60,334 bases of DNA from JAQICJ01 sp041686345 (lineage in GTDB: Bacteria > Myxococcota_A > Polyangia > HGW-17). The translations under genes were made by a program, and so were the position numbers. This document shows, piece after piece, positions 17,970 through 26,292 of this stretch. Where the stretch lies: NCBI GenBank assembly GCA_041686345.1, contig JAWLEA010000006.1, positions 1-60,334 of the forward strand. Direction: 5' to 3'. The number at the start of each line of letters is the position of its first letter. Positions within the stretch are counted from its first letter, which is position 1. The notes below the pieces were generated by a model, which was not told the DNA's origin, searched no databases, and saw only the letters and a program-made list of their open reading frames with translations.

Positions 17970-18133
17970 TTCCCATCCCAAAAAGGAAGGTCCGTCATCT
18001 GAGCACGGAATTTTCCCTCATCAGTTTTGTTATAACTTCTTGAAATAGTTTCAACTATGTCTGCGAAGTTATTTCGCGCATTTAAGGTAGACTTCTTACT
18101 CAGCCAATAACCCCCATTCTGGGATGGGAACTA
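17967..18133 (+). repeat. Foldback repeat, copy C (complete reference copy, 167 bp)
   Basis: This is the best-preserved element. It has perfect 14-bp terminal inverted repeats, TAGTTCCCATCCCA and TGGGATGGGAACTA. The arms pair imperfectly along their whole length (GGAATTTTCCCTCATCAG against the complement of the AAGGTAGACTTCTTACTCAG region), and the centre is ATAGT-TTCA-ACTAT. It is flanked by TA on both sides of GTTCCC...GGGAAC, as expected for a TA target duplication. No open frame is present. It lies between a lipoprotein gene and the VanW gene. Confidence 0.95.
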
Positions 18134-18150
18134 GTTTCAGGTAAACAGCC

Positions 18151-19563
18151 ATGAAAAAACAGACAATTATTCTTGCTTTTATAGCTCTGGTTTCAATCAG
18201 TATTACCTGTTGGACAATCAGAAATCATCAACTCAAGAAGGTTCCTGCCGGAATTCAAATTGATAATTTAGTTCTGAAACAAATATCACTGGATAAATTA
18301 AAAAAAAAACTTGCCCATAAGAATTCTCAAAAAGAATTCAAATACAAAATCAAATTTGAAGATCAGATTTTTTCAATTTCTTCAAAGAAAACAGGAATTC
18401 ATTTTCGGAATAAGCAGGTTCTGGATGCATTGAAACAATTGATGAGTACCTATGATTCCTTCTGGGGTCGCCTTTATTTACGCAAAAGTGCAAGTCGGGA
18501 AATTTTTAAATTCATAACCCCCATCTCTTATAAAAGAACTGCTGTGAATTCATTTTTTTCTGATTTAAAAAAAGAACTCGACAGCCACTCTCGCAATGCA
18601 AAACTTGATTTAATCAAAAAAAAGGTAGTTCCTGGAAAAACCGGGATTGTAGTCGACATAACCAATTCAATTTCGCGTTTTGAGAAGATGCTTCAACATG
18701 ATCAAAAAGAAATGGAATTAGTTTATTCCAGAAAAAAACCCAAAATTTCAAATAAAGATTTGGAGAATCTCAAACTTGACAAAGTATTGGGTTGGTATAA
18801 AACTTCATATCATACGTGGGGCAAGTATGAAAATAGAGCTCATAATCTGCGAATTGGGGGAGCCAAACTTACCGGTTCCATAATTTTGCCAGGGAAAACC
18901 CTTTCTTTTAATAAGGTTATTGGTCCCCGCACTGCCAAAAAGGGATATAGAGTCGCTCCGATTATTGCTCTTGGAGAACTGGTAGAGGGAATGGGAGGTG
19001 GAATGTGCCAGATAGCTTCAACTCTTTTTGCTGCATCTTTTTTTGCAGGACTAGATATTTTGCATGCCAAACCCCATTCCCAACCTTCCCATTATATAGA
19101 TTTGGGACTTGATGCTACGGTAGTATATCCTTCCGTTGATCTGGTTATTCGCAATCCTTATGATTTCCCCATAGCTATCAGATCTGATGTAAGTGGCGGG
19201 GTAGTAAAGATAGAAATCCTCGGCAAGGAAAAACCGTATGACAAAATAACTTTTATTCGTAAAATTATCGCAGAAAAGCCTTTTAAAACTATCTATCGCA
19301 AAGATGATAAATTACTCAAAGATGTTTTTAAGGTAAAGCAAAGAGGGCAAAAAGGCTATGTTGTACGCAGAAGAGCCATCTATAAAGACAAAAAAGGGTA
19401 TGAACTTAAATCCCACACTTGGACTCTTCATTATCCTCCAACCACAATGATTATTCACAAAGGTACAAAGCCTCCCGAAAACCCAGAAGAATATGTCCCC
19501 CCCGAACCTGAAGAATTCAAACCAAAACCAGATCCCCAAAAATATCGTATGGAAGAACACTAA
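18151..19563 (+). CDS. VanW family protein with peptidoglycan-binding-like N-terminal domain
   Basis: The 470-residue protein begins with one hydrophobic segment (5-22), a signal anchor. A domain of the kind that precedes VanW in many proteins follows at about 40-200. The VanW domain, at about 220-355, contains YHTWGKYENRAHNL, GSIILPGKTLSFN, YRVAPII and the strongly conserved GMGGGMCQIASTLF. VanW is found in vancomycin-resistance clusters and many other bacteria, but its activity is unknown. The tail is Pro/Glu-rich. The start lies just 17 bases after foldback copy C, so the element occupies its promoter region. Confidence 0.88.
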   Translation: MKKQTIILAFIALVSISITCWTIRNHQLKKVPAGIQIDNLVLKQISLDKLKKKLAHKNSQKEFKYKIKFEDQIFSISSKKTGIHFRNKQVLDALKQLMSTYDSFWGRLYLRKSASREIFKFITPISYKRTAVNSFFSDLKKELDSHSRNAKLDLIKKKVVPGKTGIVVDITNSISRFEKMLQHDQKEMELVYSRKKPKISNKDLENLKLDKVLGWYKTSYHTWGKYENRAHNLRIGGAKLTGSIILPGKTLSFNKVIGPRTAKKGYRVAPIIALGELVEGMGGGMCQIASTLFAASFFAGLDILHAKPHSQPSHYIDLGLDATVVYPSVDLVIRNPYDFPIAIRSDVSGGVVKIEILGKEKPYDKITFIRKIIAEKPFKTIYRKDDKLLKDVFKVKQRGQKGYVVRRRAIYKDKKGYELKSHTWTLHYPPTTMIIHKGTKPPENPEEYVPPEPEEFKPKPDPQKYRMEEH

Positions 19564-19740
19564 AAACAAAAAACAGGTAAAAAACCTGAAGGGGTGAACA
19601 CTAAAAAAAACACCAATTGTCAGATGAATACCTTCCTTTTGGGAAGTAGTAACCTCGCTGGGGAGAGCAGAGAAGGCTCAACAAAATAATATGGGATTCG
19701 ACACCATTCTAGGACATGAAATTAATTGAAAGGATTGCTT

Positions 19741-20583
19741 GTGATTGATATTTTGTATTTTTTCTTAACTTTTTTCCTCCTTCCAACAAGTACAAATATC
19801 TATAATTTAAAAGATAATTTGCCTAAAATTGATGAAAAAAAAAGTTTAAGTGTCAGCATTAAGGAAAATGGGGAAATCAAAATTATAAATCATGGTAAAC
19901 AAAATACAGTACCTTTGTTAAGAATTCATGATCCACATTTAGAAACTGATGTTTATTCGTTATGGGGAAAAATTAAATATGATGGAGTTGAGAATCCCAG
20001 TTATTTAGAACTATGGAATGATTTTGGGAAAAGAAAATATTTTACACGTACTAAAGCTGGAAGTGGATTTATGAAAAAGATATCAGGAGATTCTGAATAT
20101 AGAATTTTCTCATTACCCTTCAATCGTGAATTTTCAACATTAAAATTGGAAATGCTTCAATTAAACCTTGTTTTCAAGGGAAAAGGAAAAATTATTTTTT
20201 CTCCACAGGTTTATTTGATAACTGGAACGAAAAATCCCTACAAATCGATCGAAAAGGAATCTGTGAATAATTTACTTTGGTGGGATGACAATACAGGAAG
20301 TTATATCGGAGGTTTTTTAGGAATATTAATAGGTTTATGCGGGGCAGTGAATGCATTTTTTATTCATAAAGGCAAAAATTACCGATTAGTCAAAATTTGT
20401 ATTGGAATAGTTTTGTTTGTTGCTTTGGCAAGTTTAATTGTGGGGATAACTGCATATTTTTATCAACAGCCTTATGCAGTTTATTATCCAATGTTGGTTT
20501 CAGGTGCTATTTCGGTTTTTGTTTTTGTTTTACAAGCTTTAGCAGCTAAAGAACGATTCACAAAAATACAAGAAAAAGAATGA
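19741..20583 (+). CDS. Hypothetical membrane protein
   Basis: GTG 19741 follows AAAGGA with spacing 6; the in-frame TTG at 19726 is less likely. The 280-residue protein has an N-terminal hydrophobic segment (signal peptide or anchor). A predicted extracytoplasmic domain of about 170 residues, rich in beta strand, follows. Three membrane segments lie near the end (around GGFLGILIGLCGAVNAF, CIGIVLFVALASLIVGI and MLVSGAISVFVFVLQAL). I recognise no family. Codon use looks more AT-rich than its neighbours, and the 177-base leader holds no recognised element, so it may have been acquired. Confidence 0.6.
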   Translation: MIDILYFFLTFFLLPTSTNIYNLKDNLPKIDEKKSLSVSIKENGEIKIINHGKQNTVPLLRIHDPHLETDVYSLWGKIKYDGVENPSYLELWNDFGKRKYFTRTKAGSGFMKKISGDSEYRIFSLPFNREFSTLKLEMLQLNLVFKGKGKIIFSPQVYLITGTKNPYKSIEKESVNNLLWWDDNTGSYIGGFLGILIGLCGAVNAFFIHKGKNYRLVKICIGIVLFVALASLIVGITAYFYQQPYAVYYPMLVSGAISVFVFVLQALAAKERFTKIQEKE

Positions 20584-20622
20584 ATTATAGAAAGAAATAG
20601 AAAAAGCCAAATAAACGCAACC

Positions 20623-20650
20623 CCGTCAGGTTTTTTCCGTCAGGTTTTTT
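20623..20650 (+). repeat. Perfect 14-bp tandem duplication at the convergent end of two genes
   Basis: CCGTCAGGTTTTTT occurs twice in direct succession, followed by more T. It lies between the hypothetical membrane protein and prsW and includes the last codons of prsW. The first unit with the bases before it can form a weak AACC-CCGTCA-GGTT hairpin ahead of a T run, so it could end plus-strand transcription. The stem is too short to call with confidence. Confidence 0.5.
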
Positions 20651-21920
20651 TTGATTTGTTGAAAAAAGCAATAAGCCAGAGTGTTGAAAAGATTGATAAA
20701 AATATGTAATTGCTTTCTGATGGTTCAATATTTCCTTCTTCTATTTTTTTGATGATGTTTATGCCAGTTGTAAAACTGCCGATGTAAGCGACAAATAAAA
20801 GTATTTTCATATAAATACTTCTAATATTTCCTTGTTCTCTATTTCTTCTCAAGCCTTTGAGAAATAAGAGAAAAGAATTAAAAGTGGAAAAACCCATTAA
20901 TAAAGCCAACATCGGTTTATGGATTTGTTCATTTAATTCAGTAAGGTAACCCAGGGTTGCCAATCCGAAAATTAATACTCCAAATGAACCAAGTAAAGCA
21001 TATACAAGACCTAAAAAACCACGGCTGTTTTTTTTGGGTGGGGGGAGGTAGACGCCAGAAATATTGTTTTTTTCAGTTTCAGTAAGGTTTCCCACAGGTA
21101 AAGAAACTAATTGGTTTTTCTGAATTTGATTCAATTCGTTAAGTATTGGTTCAGATTTTATGACATTTTTCAAAAGACTTTCGAGTTTGGATACAGGGAT
21201 TTCATAATAAAGTGACAAAAAGTAAATATTGCAAATTTTCATTTTACGCAACAAAAATATTCCAATAATTACCATTGGAATTATCATTGAACTTATTATT
21301 ACAGCAAACTCCATGATTGAAGGATTTGCCATGGTGTAGTGCTGGTAAAAGAGTACGGCATTATAAACACCATGGAAGGTTATTGGCAGTATTAAAGCTG
21401 AGGCCCAGAAAGCAACGGATGAGCGGTGTTTCGGGGTAAATTTAGCTCTGCCTATGTAATATCCCATGATTAAACCACAGAAAAGATGCAGGGGAATGGC
21501 GGATACCGCTCTAATCAGTGCCAATTGTATTCCTCCGGCTTTGACATAAAAAAAATTTTCCAGAACTGCAAAACCAAGAGAAGCAGCAGCAGCATAAATA
21601 ATGCCGTCAAAGGGTTCATCGAATTCTTTACGATTGTATGCTATCCAGTAGACGGTAAGTAATTTAAACAACTCTTCCGGGATGGCAGCCCAAAAAAAAG
21701 CTTCATAAAAAGCTCTTTGTAATGGGGACTCAGGAGTGCCATATGTTTTGAGGATACTAACGACTATAACAACAGGGACTGCGATGAGAGCTCCAAAAAG
21801 AGCAACTTTTGCAATTAATTTGGCTGGTTCTCTGTGTTCATCAGAGGAATAAATGAATAGAAAAATAAGAAAGGCGGGTACTACAGTAGCCAGAATAGTA
21901 AGCAGACTATTTGCGTTCAT
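20640..21920 (-). CDS. PrsW-type intramembrane metalloprotease
   Basis: The 426-residue polytopic protein carries the PrsW (CPBP-like) motifs in order: PEELFK (catalytic Glu pair), LGFAVLENFFYV, the zinc-ligand His in LHLFCGLIMGYYIG, and a second His in ITFHGVYN. PrsW of Bacillus cleaves the anti-sigma factor RsiW; the target here is unknown. After the core there is a cytoplasmic region of about 60 residues and three further membrane segments. It starts 7 bases after ptsI ends and is probably translated from the same transcript, an unusual partner for PTS genes. Confidence 0.85.
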   Translation of the reverse strand: MNANSLLTILATVVPAFLIFLFIYSSDEHREPAKLIAKVALFGALIAVPVVIVVSILKTYGTPESPLQRAFYEAFFWAAIPEELFKLLTVYWIAYNRKEFDEPFDGIIYAAAASLGFAVLENFFYVKAGGIQLALIRAVSAIPLHLFCGLIMGYYIGRAKFTPKHRSSVAFWASALILPITFHGVYNAVLFYQHYTMANPSIMEFAVIISSMIIPMVIIGIFLLRKMKICNIYFLSLYYEIPVSKLESLLKNVIKSEPILNELNQIQKNQLVSLPVGNLTETEKNNISGVYLPPPKKNSRGFLGLVYALLGSFGVLIFGLATLGYLTELNEQIHKPMLALLMGFSTFNSFLLFLKGLRRNREQGNIRSIYMKILLFVAYIGSFTTGINIIKKIEEGNIEPSESNYIFLSIFSTLWLIAFFNKSKKT

Positions 21921-21927
21921 GTGGTTA

Positions 21928-23697
21928 CTATGAATATTTTAATCGGGAACCATCAATTGCTTCTTCAAAATTTTTGATGAAAAGTTGAATAATTCCTTTG
22001 GCAGTTTGCATTTCAAGGGCTTGTTCAGTAATTTTTTCAACTTTACGTAGTTCAACATTGCGGATCAGCCTCTTGATATGGGGAATATAACCAGGAGGCA
22101 TGGATAGATTTTCAATTCCCATCCCTATCAAAATAAGTGCAGCAACAGGATCTGTAGCAGTATCACCACAGACAGAAATGGGAATTTTAGCATTTTTAGC
22201 GGATTTTATGGTTTTTTTGATGAGTCGCAAGATTCCTGGATGCAGAGGCTGATAAAGATCTGAAATCATGTCGTTATTTCGATCTACTCCCAAAGAATAC
22301 TGGGTTAAATCGTTGGAACCAATCGAAAAAAAATCGGATTTGGTAGCCAAGTGGTCAGATATCATGCAAGCCGAAGGTAATTCAATCATGGTTCCAATTG
22401 CAATATTATCCGGAATATCATGACCTTCTTGTAAAAGTTCATTGATGCACTCCCAATAAACTTCTTTAGCACTTAAAAATTCCTCCATGGAGCCAACCAG
22501 TGGAAACATGATGCGCAGTTCTACCTTGTGGTTTTTTATATATGATCGCAAGATACCTCTTAATTGTGATTTAAGGATCTTTCTTCTTTTTAGAGCCAGT
22601 CTGATAGAACGCAGACCAAGTGCAGGGTTTGGCTCATTGCTAAAATCGGCTTCCAGGGGAAATTTGTCTCCTCCCAAATCGAAAGTTCTGATGGTCAGTG
22701 GAGAAATTGAGCTGTTTTCAAGGAGTTTCAGAGTATCATCAAAATGCAGTTTTTCATCAAGAGCATCACGAAAATTGTTGATAAAAAGAAATTCTGTACG
22801 ATAAAGCCCGACTCCTTCTGCACCATGACTGTTTGCGGCCTCAATTTCATTGACGAAATCTATATTGGCACTGATTTTTATGGTGTAATCGTCTTTGGTT
22901 TTGGCAGGTTTGGTGCTTTGTTTGAGTAGATTTTGTTCATAGGCAAGAGCTTTGTGCATTCTGGTTCTGTATTTTTGAACCATTTCAACGTCAGGATTGG
23001 CAATAAGTTGACCTGAGGTGGCATCAAGCAGGAGAAGATCACCAGTGCCTACTTCATTAGTAATATCTTTAATGCCAACTATGGTTGGGATTTCAAAAGC
23101 CTTGGCTATAATAACCGTGTGGGAAGTTCTGCCTCCTTTTTCAATAACCATTCCTGAAATTGCATTTTTGCCGATTTGGATGGTTTCTGCCGGACTTAGT
23201 TCTTTGGCGATAACTATAGCATCGGGAGGAGGGTTAACGATAGAGCCGTTTTTGCCTGATAGATTACGAATCAGACGTTTGGAGACAAATTTTAGATCTG
23301 ATATTCTCTCTTGCATGTATTCGTCTTCAACACTGAGAAACAGAGTTTTCCATTTTTCCAGGGTTTTATCTATTGCCCATTCGGCATTGACCAATTCATT
23401 TTTAATTGTTTCGATAACCTGTTTTTGCAGTTCTTCATCCTGAATCATCATTTGATGGGCTTCAAGAATATGGCCGGGATCTTTGTGGTCTTCAGAAATT
23501 CTGTTTTTGATCATCTCAAGTTCATCAAAGCTTTTTTGTAAAGCATTTTTGAAACGATCAATTTCAATTTCAACCTGTTGGAATGTAATGTGACTGTGGG
23601 TATCAGTATCTTTTTCTCTTTCAATGACAAAGGTCCTGCCAATTACAATACCTGGAATTACCCCATTTCCCTGGTAATATTGATTTTTGATTTTCAT
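21928..23697 (-). CDS. ptsI: Phosphoenolpyruvate-protein phosphotransferase (PTS enzyme I)
   Basis: Enzyme I takes phosphate from PEP on a His and passes it to HPr. The 589-residue protein has the phospho-His loop GGRTSHTVIIAKA (His193). The PEP-binding barrel has LYRTEFLF, SIGSNDLTQYSLGVDR and the active-site Cys in ISVCGDTATDP. Length is normal. ATG 23697 is chosen over the TTG one codon upstream; its A is also the last base of the ptsH stop (TGATG), showing translational coupling. No sugar permease gene is nearby, so the phosphate chain is probably regulatory. Confidence 0.96.
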   Translation of the reverse strand: MKIKNQYYQGNGVIPGIVIGRTFVIEREKDTDTHSHITFQQVEIEIDRFKNALQKSFDELEMIKNRISEDHKDPGHILEAHQMMIQDEELQKQVIETIKNELVNAEWAIDKTLEKWKTLFLSVEDEYMQERISDLKFVSKRLIRNLSGKNGSIVNPPPDAIVIAKELSPAETIQIGKNAISGMVIEKGGRTSHTVIIAKAFEIPTIVGIKDITNEVGTGDLLLLDATSGQLIANPDVEMVQKYRTRMHKALAYEQNLLKQSTKPAKTKDDYTIKISANIDFVNEIEAANSHGAEGVGLYRTEFLFINNFRDALDEKLHFDDTLKLLENSSISPLTIRTFDLGGDKFPLEADFSNEPNPALGLRSIRLALKRRKILKSQLRGILRSYIKNHKVELRIMFPLVGSMEEFLSAKEVYWECINELLQEGHDIPDNIAIGTMIELPSACMISDHLATKSDFFSIGSNDLTQYSLGVDRNNDMISDLYQPLHPGILRLIKKTIKSAKNAKIPISVCGDTATDPVAALILIGMGIENLSMPPGYIPHIKRLIRNVELRKVEKITEQALEMQTAKGIIQLFIKNFEEAIDGSRLKYS

Positions 23698-23981
23698 CAA
23701 TTATTTTCCTCTAAGTTGAATTTATTGTTGATAAGGTCTGCCAAGGCAGAAACAGCTTCAGGTGCATCTTCTCCAACAGCAGAGATCTTAAGGGTGCAGC
23801 CCTTGAAAGCCAGAAGACCAAGCAGACTCATTATGCTTTTACCGTTAGCTACTGCATCTTTGTGTGATACTTCAATTTCAGATTTGAATTGATTTGCATT
23901 TTCTACGAAAACTTTAGCTGGTCTGGCATGAAGTCCCTGGCTGTTTTTGATAGTTACTTCTACCTCATGAATTTTGCTCAA
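23697..23981 (-). CDS. ptsH: Phosphocarrier protein HPr
   Basis: This 94-residue protein relays phosphate from enzyme I. It has the phospho-acceptor His18 in GLHARPA and the regulatory Ser49 in NGKSIMSLLGL, the site modified by HPr kinase, whose gene lies in the same cluster. Having both sites fits a regulated PTS. It lies 159 bases downstream of rapZ with no EIIA gene in between; in many Deltaproteobacteria a mannose-type EIIA gene occupies that place. Confidence 0.96.
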   Translation of the reverse strand: MSKIHEVEVTIKNSQGLHARPAKVFVENANQFKSEIEVSHKDAVANGKSIMSLLGLLAFKGCTLKISAVGEDAPEAVSALADLINNKFNLEENN

Positions 23982-24140
23982 GATTTTTCTCCTTAAAATC
24001 CAAAATAAAATCTATAACCGATTAAATTTACAATAGAATGGCAGGTAGTTGCAACCACAAAATTTTTTATCTGCCCATGTTTTCCCATTTTTATACTGAT
24101 ATTGGATGCGAACTTGTTTAAATGTCAGGAAAAACAAGGT

Positions 24141-25007
24141 CTAAACTTGAGGCAAAAGTTCAAGGTTGAGATCCCTGTGTCTGAATTCGGAATTAAACCC
24201 TTTCGTTTTGAGGAGCCGACTGAGTTCTTCGGTGATATAAACGCTCCTGTGTTTGCCTCCTGTGCATCCAATGCCACAATTGAGATAGGTTTTTCCTTCT
24301 TTTTGGTACTTGGGAATCAAGTATGTCAAGAGAGCAAGAGTTTTATCCAGAAATTCTGCCGGTTCTTCATGTTCTTGGAAAAATTTAATAATCTGGGGTG
24401 AATTGCCAGGTAGGCCGGAGAGGTTTTCCATAAAATAAGGGTTAGGCAAAAATCTTACATCAAAGACGAGATCTGCTTCTGTAAGAATGCCGCGACTGAA
24501 ACCGAACGAGACAATATTGATGATTAGTTCAGGTCTTGGGTATTGTGAAAATATATTGAGGATTTTAGAACGCAGTTCATGAACTGATAATTCTGAAGTA
24601 TCTACTATAATTGAATTATCTGATATAATTCTGGAAAGGAATTCTTTTTCGGTTTTAATGGTTTTGAGCAGTGATCTCCCACCCAGGGGATGAGGACGTC
24701 TGGTCGTTTTATAGCGTTTAATAATGGCTTTCTGGGAAGCTTTCAGAAAAATAATCTGGAGATAGTGACCTGCTTGCAATAGCTTGTTTTTAATTTTATC
24801 CCATTCATCAAGATAGATTCGGTTACGGATATCAATTACAATTGCTGCTTTCTCAATATGATTTTCAGTTGTTTCGAGGAGATCTACAAAATTTTTGAGG
24901 AGGGGAATGGGAAGGTTGTCTACGGTGTAGAAACCCAAGTCTTCCAGAGTGTGCAAAGCAATAGTTTTTCCTGCACCTGAAAATCCACTTACAATAACTA
25001 ATTTCAT
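24141..25007 (-). CDS. rapZ: RNase adapter / nucleotide-binding protein RapZ
   Basis: The 288-residue protein has an N-terminal Walker A motif, GFSGAGKT, then LEDLGFYTVDNLP, both typical of RapZ (YvcJ). The C-terminal domain has FSRG, DLVFDVRFLPNP and the signature GCTGGKHRSV. In E. coli RapZ guides RNase E to a small RNA that controls glucosamine-6-phosphate synthase; whether that role holds here is unknown. It overlaps hprK by 4 bases (ATGA), a pairing conserved in many proteobacteria. Confidence 0.95.
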   Translation of the reverse strand: MKLVIVSGFSGAGKTIALHTLEDLGFYTVDNLPIPLLKNFVDLLETTENHIEKAAIVIDIRNRIYLDEWDKIKNKLLQAGHYLQIIFLKASQKAIIKRYKTTRRPHPLGGRSLLKTIKTEKEFLSRIISDNSIIVDTSELSVHELRSKILNIFSQYPRPELIINIVSFGFSRGILTEADLVFDVRFLPNPYFMENLSGLPGNSPQIIKFFQEHEEPAEFLDKTLALLTYLIPKYQKEGKTYLNCGIGCTGGKHRSVYITEELSRLLKTKGFNSEFRHRDLNLELLPQV

Positions 25008-25969
25008 TCGACAATTTCCTCCAGAATAAAGTTGGAACTGTTTTTATGAAGTGCTTCTTCAAGTTTTTTCTGAAAAATTTTAGCGCTGTTTATACCTCTG
25101 AGTTTGAGAATACGATCCCGGGCAGCAACTTCAATAATAGTGGCCATGGTTTTTCCTGGTCTGACCGGAAGTATCAGTAATGGAACACTGAGACCGAGAA
25201 TTTCGGTGGAACGATTATCGAGCCCAAGTCTCTCGTATTTTTCATCGTTTTCCCATTTCTCCAGATTGATAATCAGTTCTATTTTTTTCTTGTCCCGCAC
25301 ACTGGAAGGACCGAATAATCTGGGAATGCTGATAATACCAAGACCTCTGATTTCCATATGATGTTTGACTACAGGAGTTCCTCTGCCTTCAAGGACATCA
25401 GGGTGATGTTTATGTATTTCAACGGCATCATCAGCTACCAGGCGATGGCCTCTGGAAATAAGATCTAGAGCGATTTCACTCTTTCCAATTCCACTTTTGC
25501 CTTTTAGCAAAACTCCAATTCCAAAAACATCCAGAAGTACTCCGTGCAATCTGGTTACTTCTCTGGTGTACTCTTCAAGAATGCTGGAAAGTTTATCAAT
25601 AAATTCGGAAGTATTAAGTGAGGTAACCAACAAGGTGGTTTTAGTTTGCTTGGAAATTGTTTTAAGGCACTTGGGAATTTTCAATTGCTTGGTGACTATT
25701 GAACAAGCCGGTTCCATTTCAAAAAGGTTTTCCAGAGCTTCTTTGCGTTTTTCTTCGGTTAAATTCAGCAGAAAACTGATTTCAATGGAACCGAAAATTA
25801 CAATACCGTTATTTACCCGGTTACTCTCAATTCCGGTGAGGAGCAGGCCAGCAGTAAAATATCGAGAATTTGAAAGATTTTTCCAGGTGCCTTCAGGATA
25901 TTTTACAATTTTCAGATTTAAATAAGTACCTGCATTTTCAAGAAGTTGTTTGATAGTAAAATTGCTCAT
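25004..25969 (-). CDS. hprK: HPr kinase/phosphorylase
   Basis: The bifunctional enzyme phosphorylates and dephosphorylates the regulatory Ser of HPr according to energy state. The C-terminal catalytic domain has LHGVLLDVFGIGVLL, Walker A GKSGIGKS (157-164 from this start), GHRLVADDAVEI and the signature EIRGLGIISI. The frame stays open to 26047, but ATG 25969 begins MSNFTIKQLLEN, matching the start of the family's N-terminal domain and giving the normal length of 321 residues. It is the first gene of the minus-strand cluster. Confidence 0.94.
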   Translation of the reverse strand: MSNFTIKQLLENAGTYLNLKIVKYPEGTWKNLSNSRYFTAGLLLTGIESNRVNNGIVIFGSIEISFLLNLTEEKRKEALENLFEMEPACSIVTKQLKIPKCLKTISKQTKTTLLVTSLNTSEFIDKLSSILEEYTREVTRLHGVLLDVFGIGVLLKGKSGIGKSEIALDLISRGHRLVADDAVEIHKHHPDVLEGRGTPVVKHHMEIRGLGIISIPRLFGPSSVRDKKKIELIINLEKWENDEKYERLGLDNRSTEILGLSVPLLILPVRPGKTMATIIEVAARDRILKLRGINSAKIFQKKLEEALHKNSSNFILEEIVE

Positions 25970-26258
25970 GACAAGTATGTTTCCAGGGAGTTGGAACTCC
26001 GTTTGTTGATTTGGTAGTTGGCGTTTTGAAGAACTGAGGTTTACCACCCACAGAATTGGAATCTGATATCATTTTGCTTTATTAGTGCTCAATTTTCAAT
26101 CTTTTATTCGATCTTTAGTTCCAGGTTCTGCATCAACAAGCGAAGTTATCTGTGGTTTATATTCGGATTGGATTGTAAAGTTAAAGCTTTGTAACAGGGT
26201 TTGACAATGACTCCTTGGATACAAAAAAACCTTAAAAAAATAAAATTGAACAAAATAC

Positions 26259-26286
26259 TTGAGTCTATACTACAATGTAGTATAAT
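26259..26286 (+). promoter_or_regulatory. Predicted sigma-70-type promoter for the PilZ gene
   Basis: TTGAGT at 26259-26264 and a perfect TATAAT at 26281-26286 are separated by 16 bases. Transcription would begin around 26293, which is itself an ATG of the PilZ gene, so the message may be leaderless. No ribosome-binding site precedes the gene. Confidence 0.55.
26266..26284 (+). promoter_or_regulatory. Operator-like perfect palindrome between the -35 and -10 boxes
   Basis: TATACTACA-A-TGTAGTATA is a perfect 9-bp inverted repeat around one base. It fills the spacer of the promoter above and runs into the -10 box. A dimeric repressor bound here would block RNA polymerase. No candidate regulator gene is adjacent. 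Confidence 0.5.
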
Positions 26287-26292
26287 GTGTGT

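Noticed and set aside
19564..19740. Leader as a tmRNA end or glycine riboswitch
   Set aside because: GGGATTCGACACC and GGGGAGAGCAGAG recall those RNAs only in a few bases; the required cores are absent. I also found no tRNA or rRNA in the window.
26115..26152. TAGTTCCAGG followed by GCGAAGTTATCTG as a further relic
   Set aside because: Two short matches at the wrong spacing; too weak to list as a copy.
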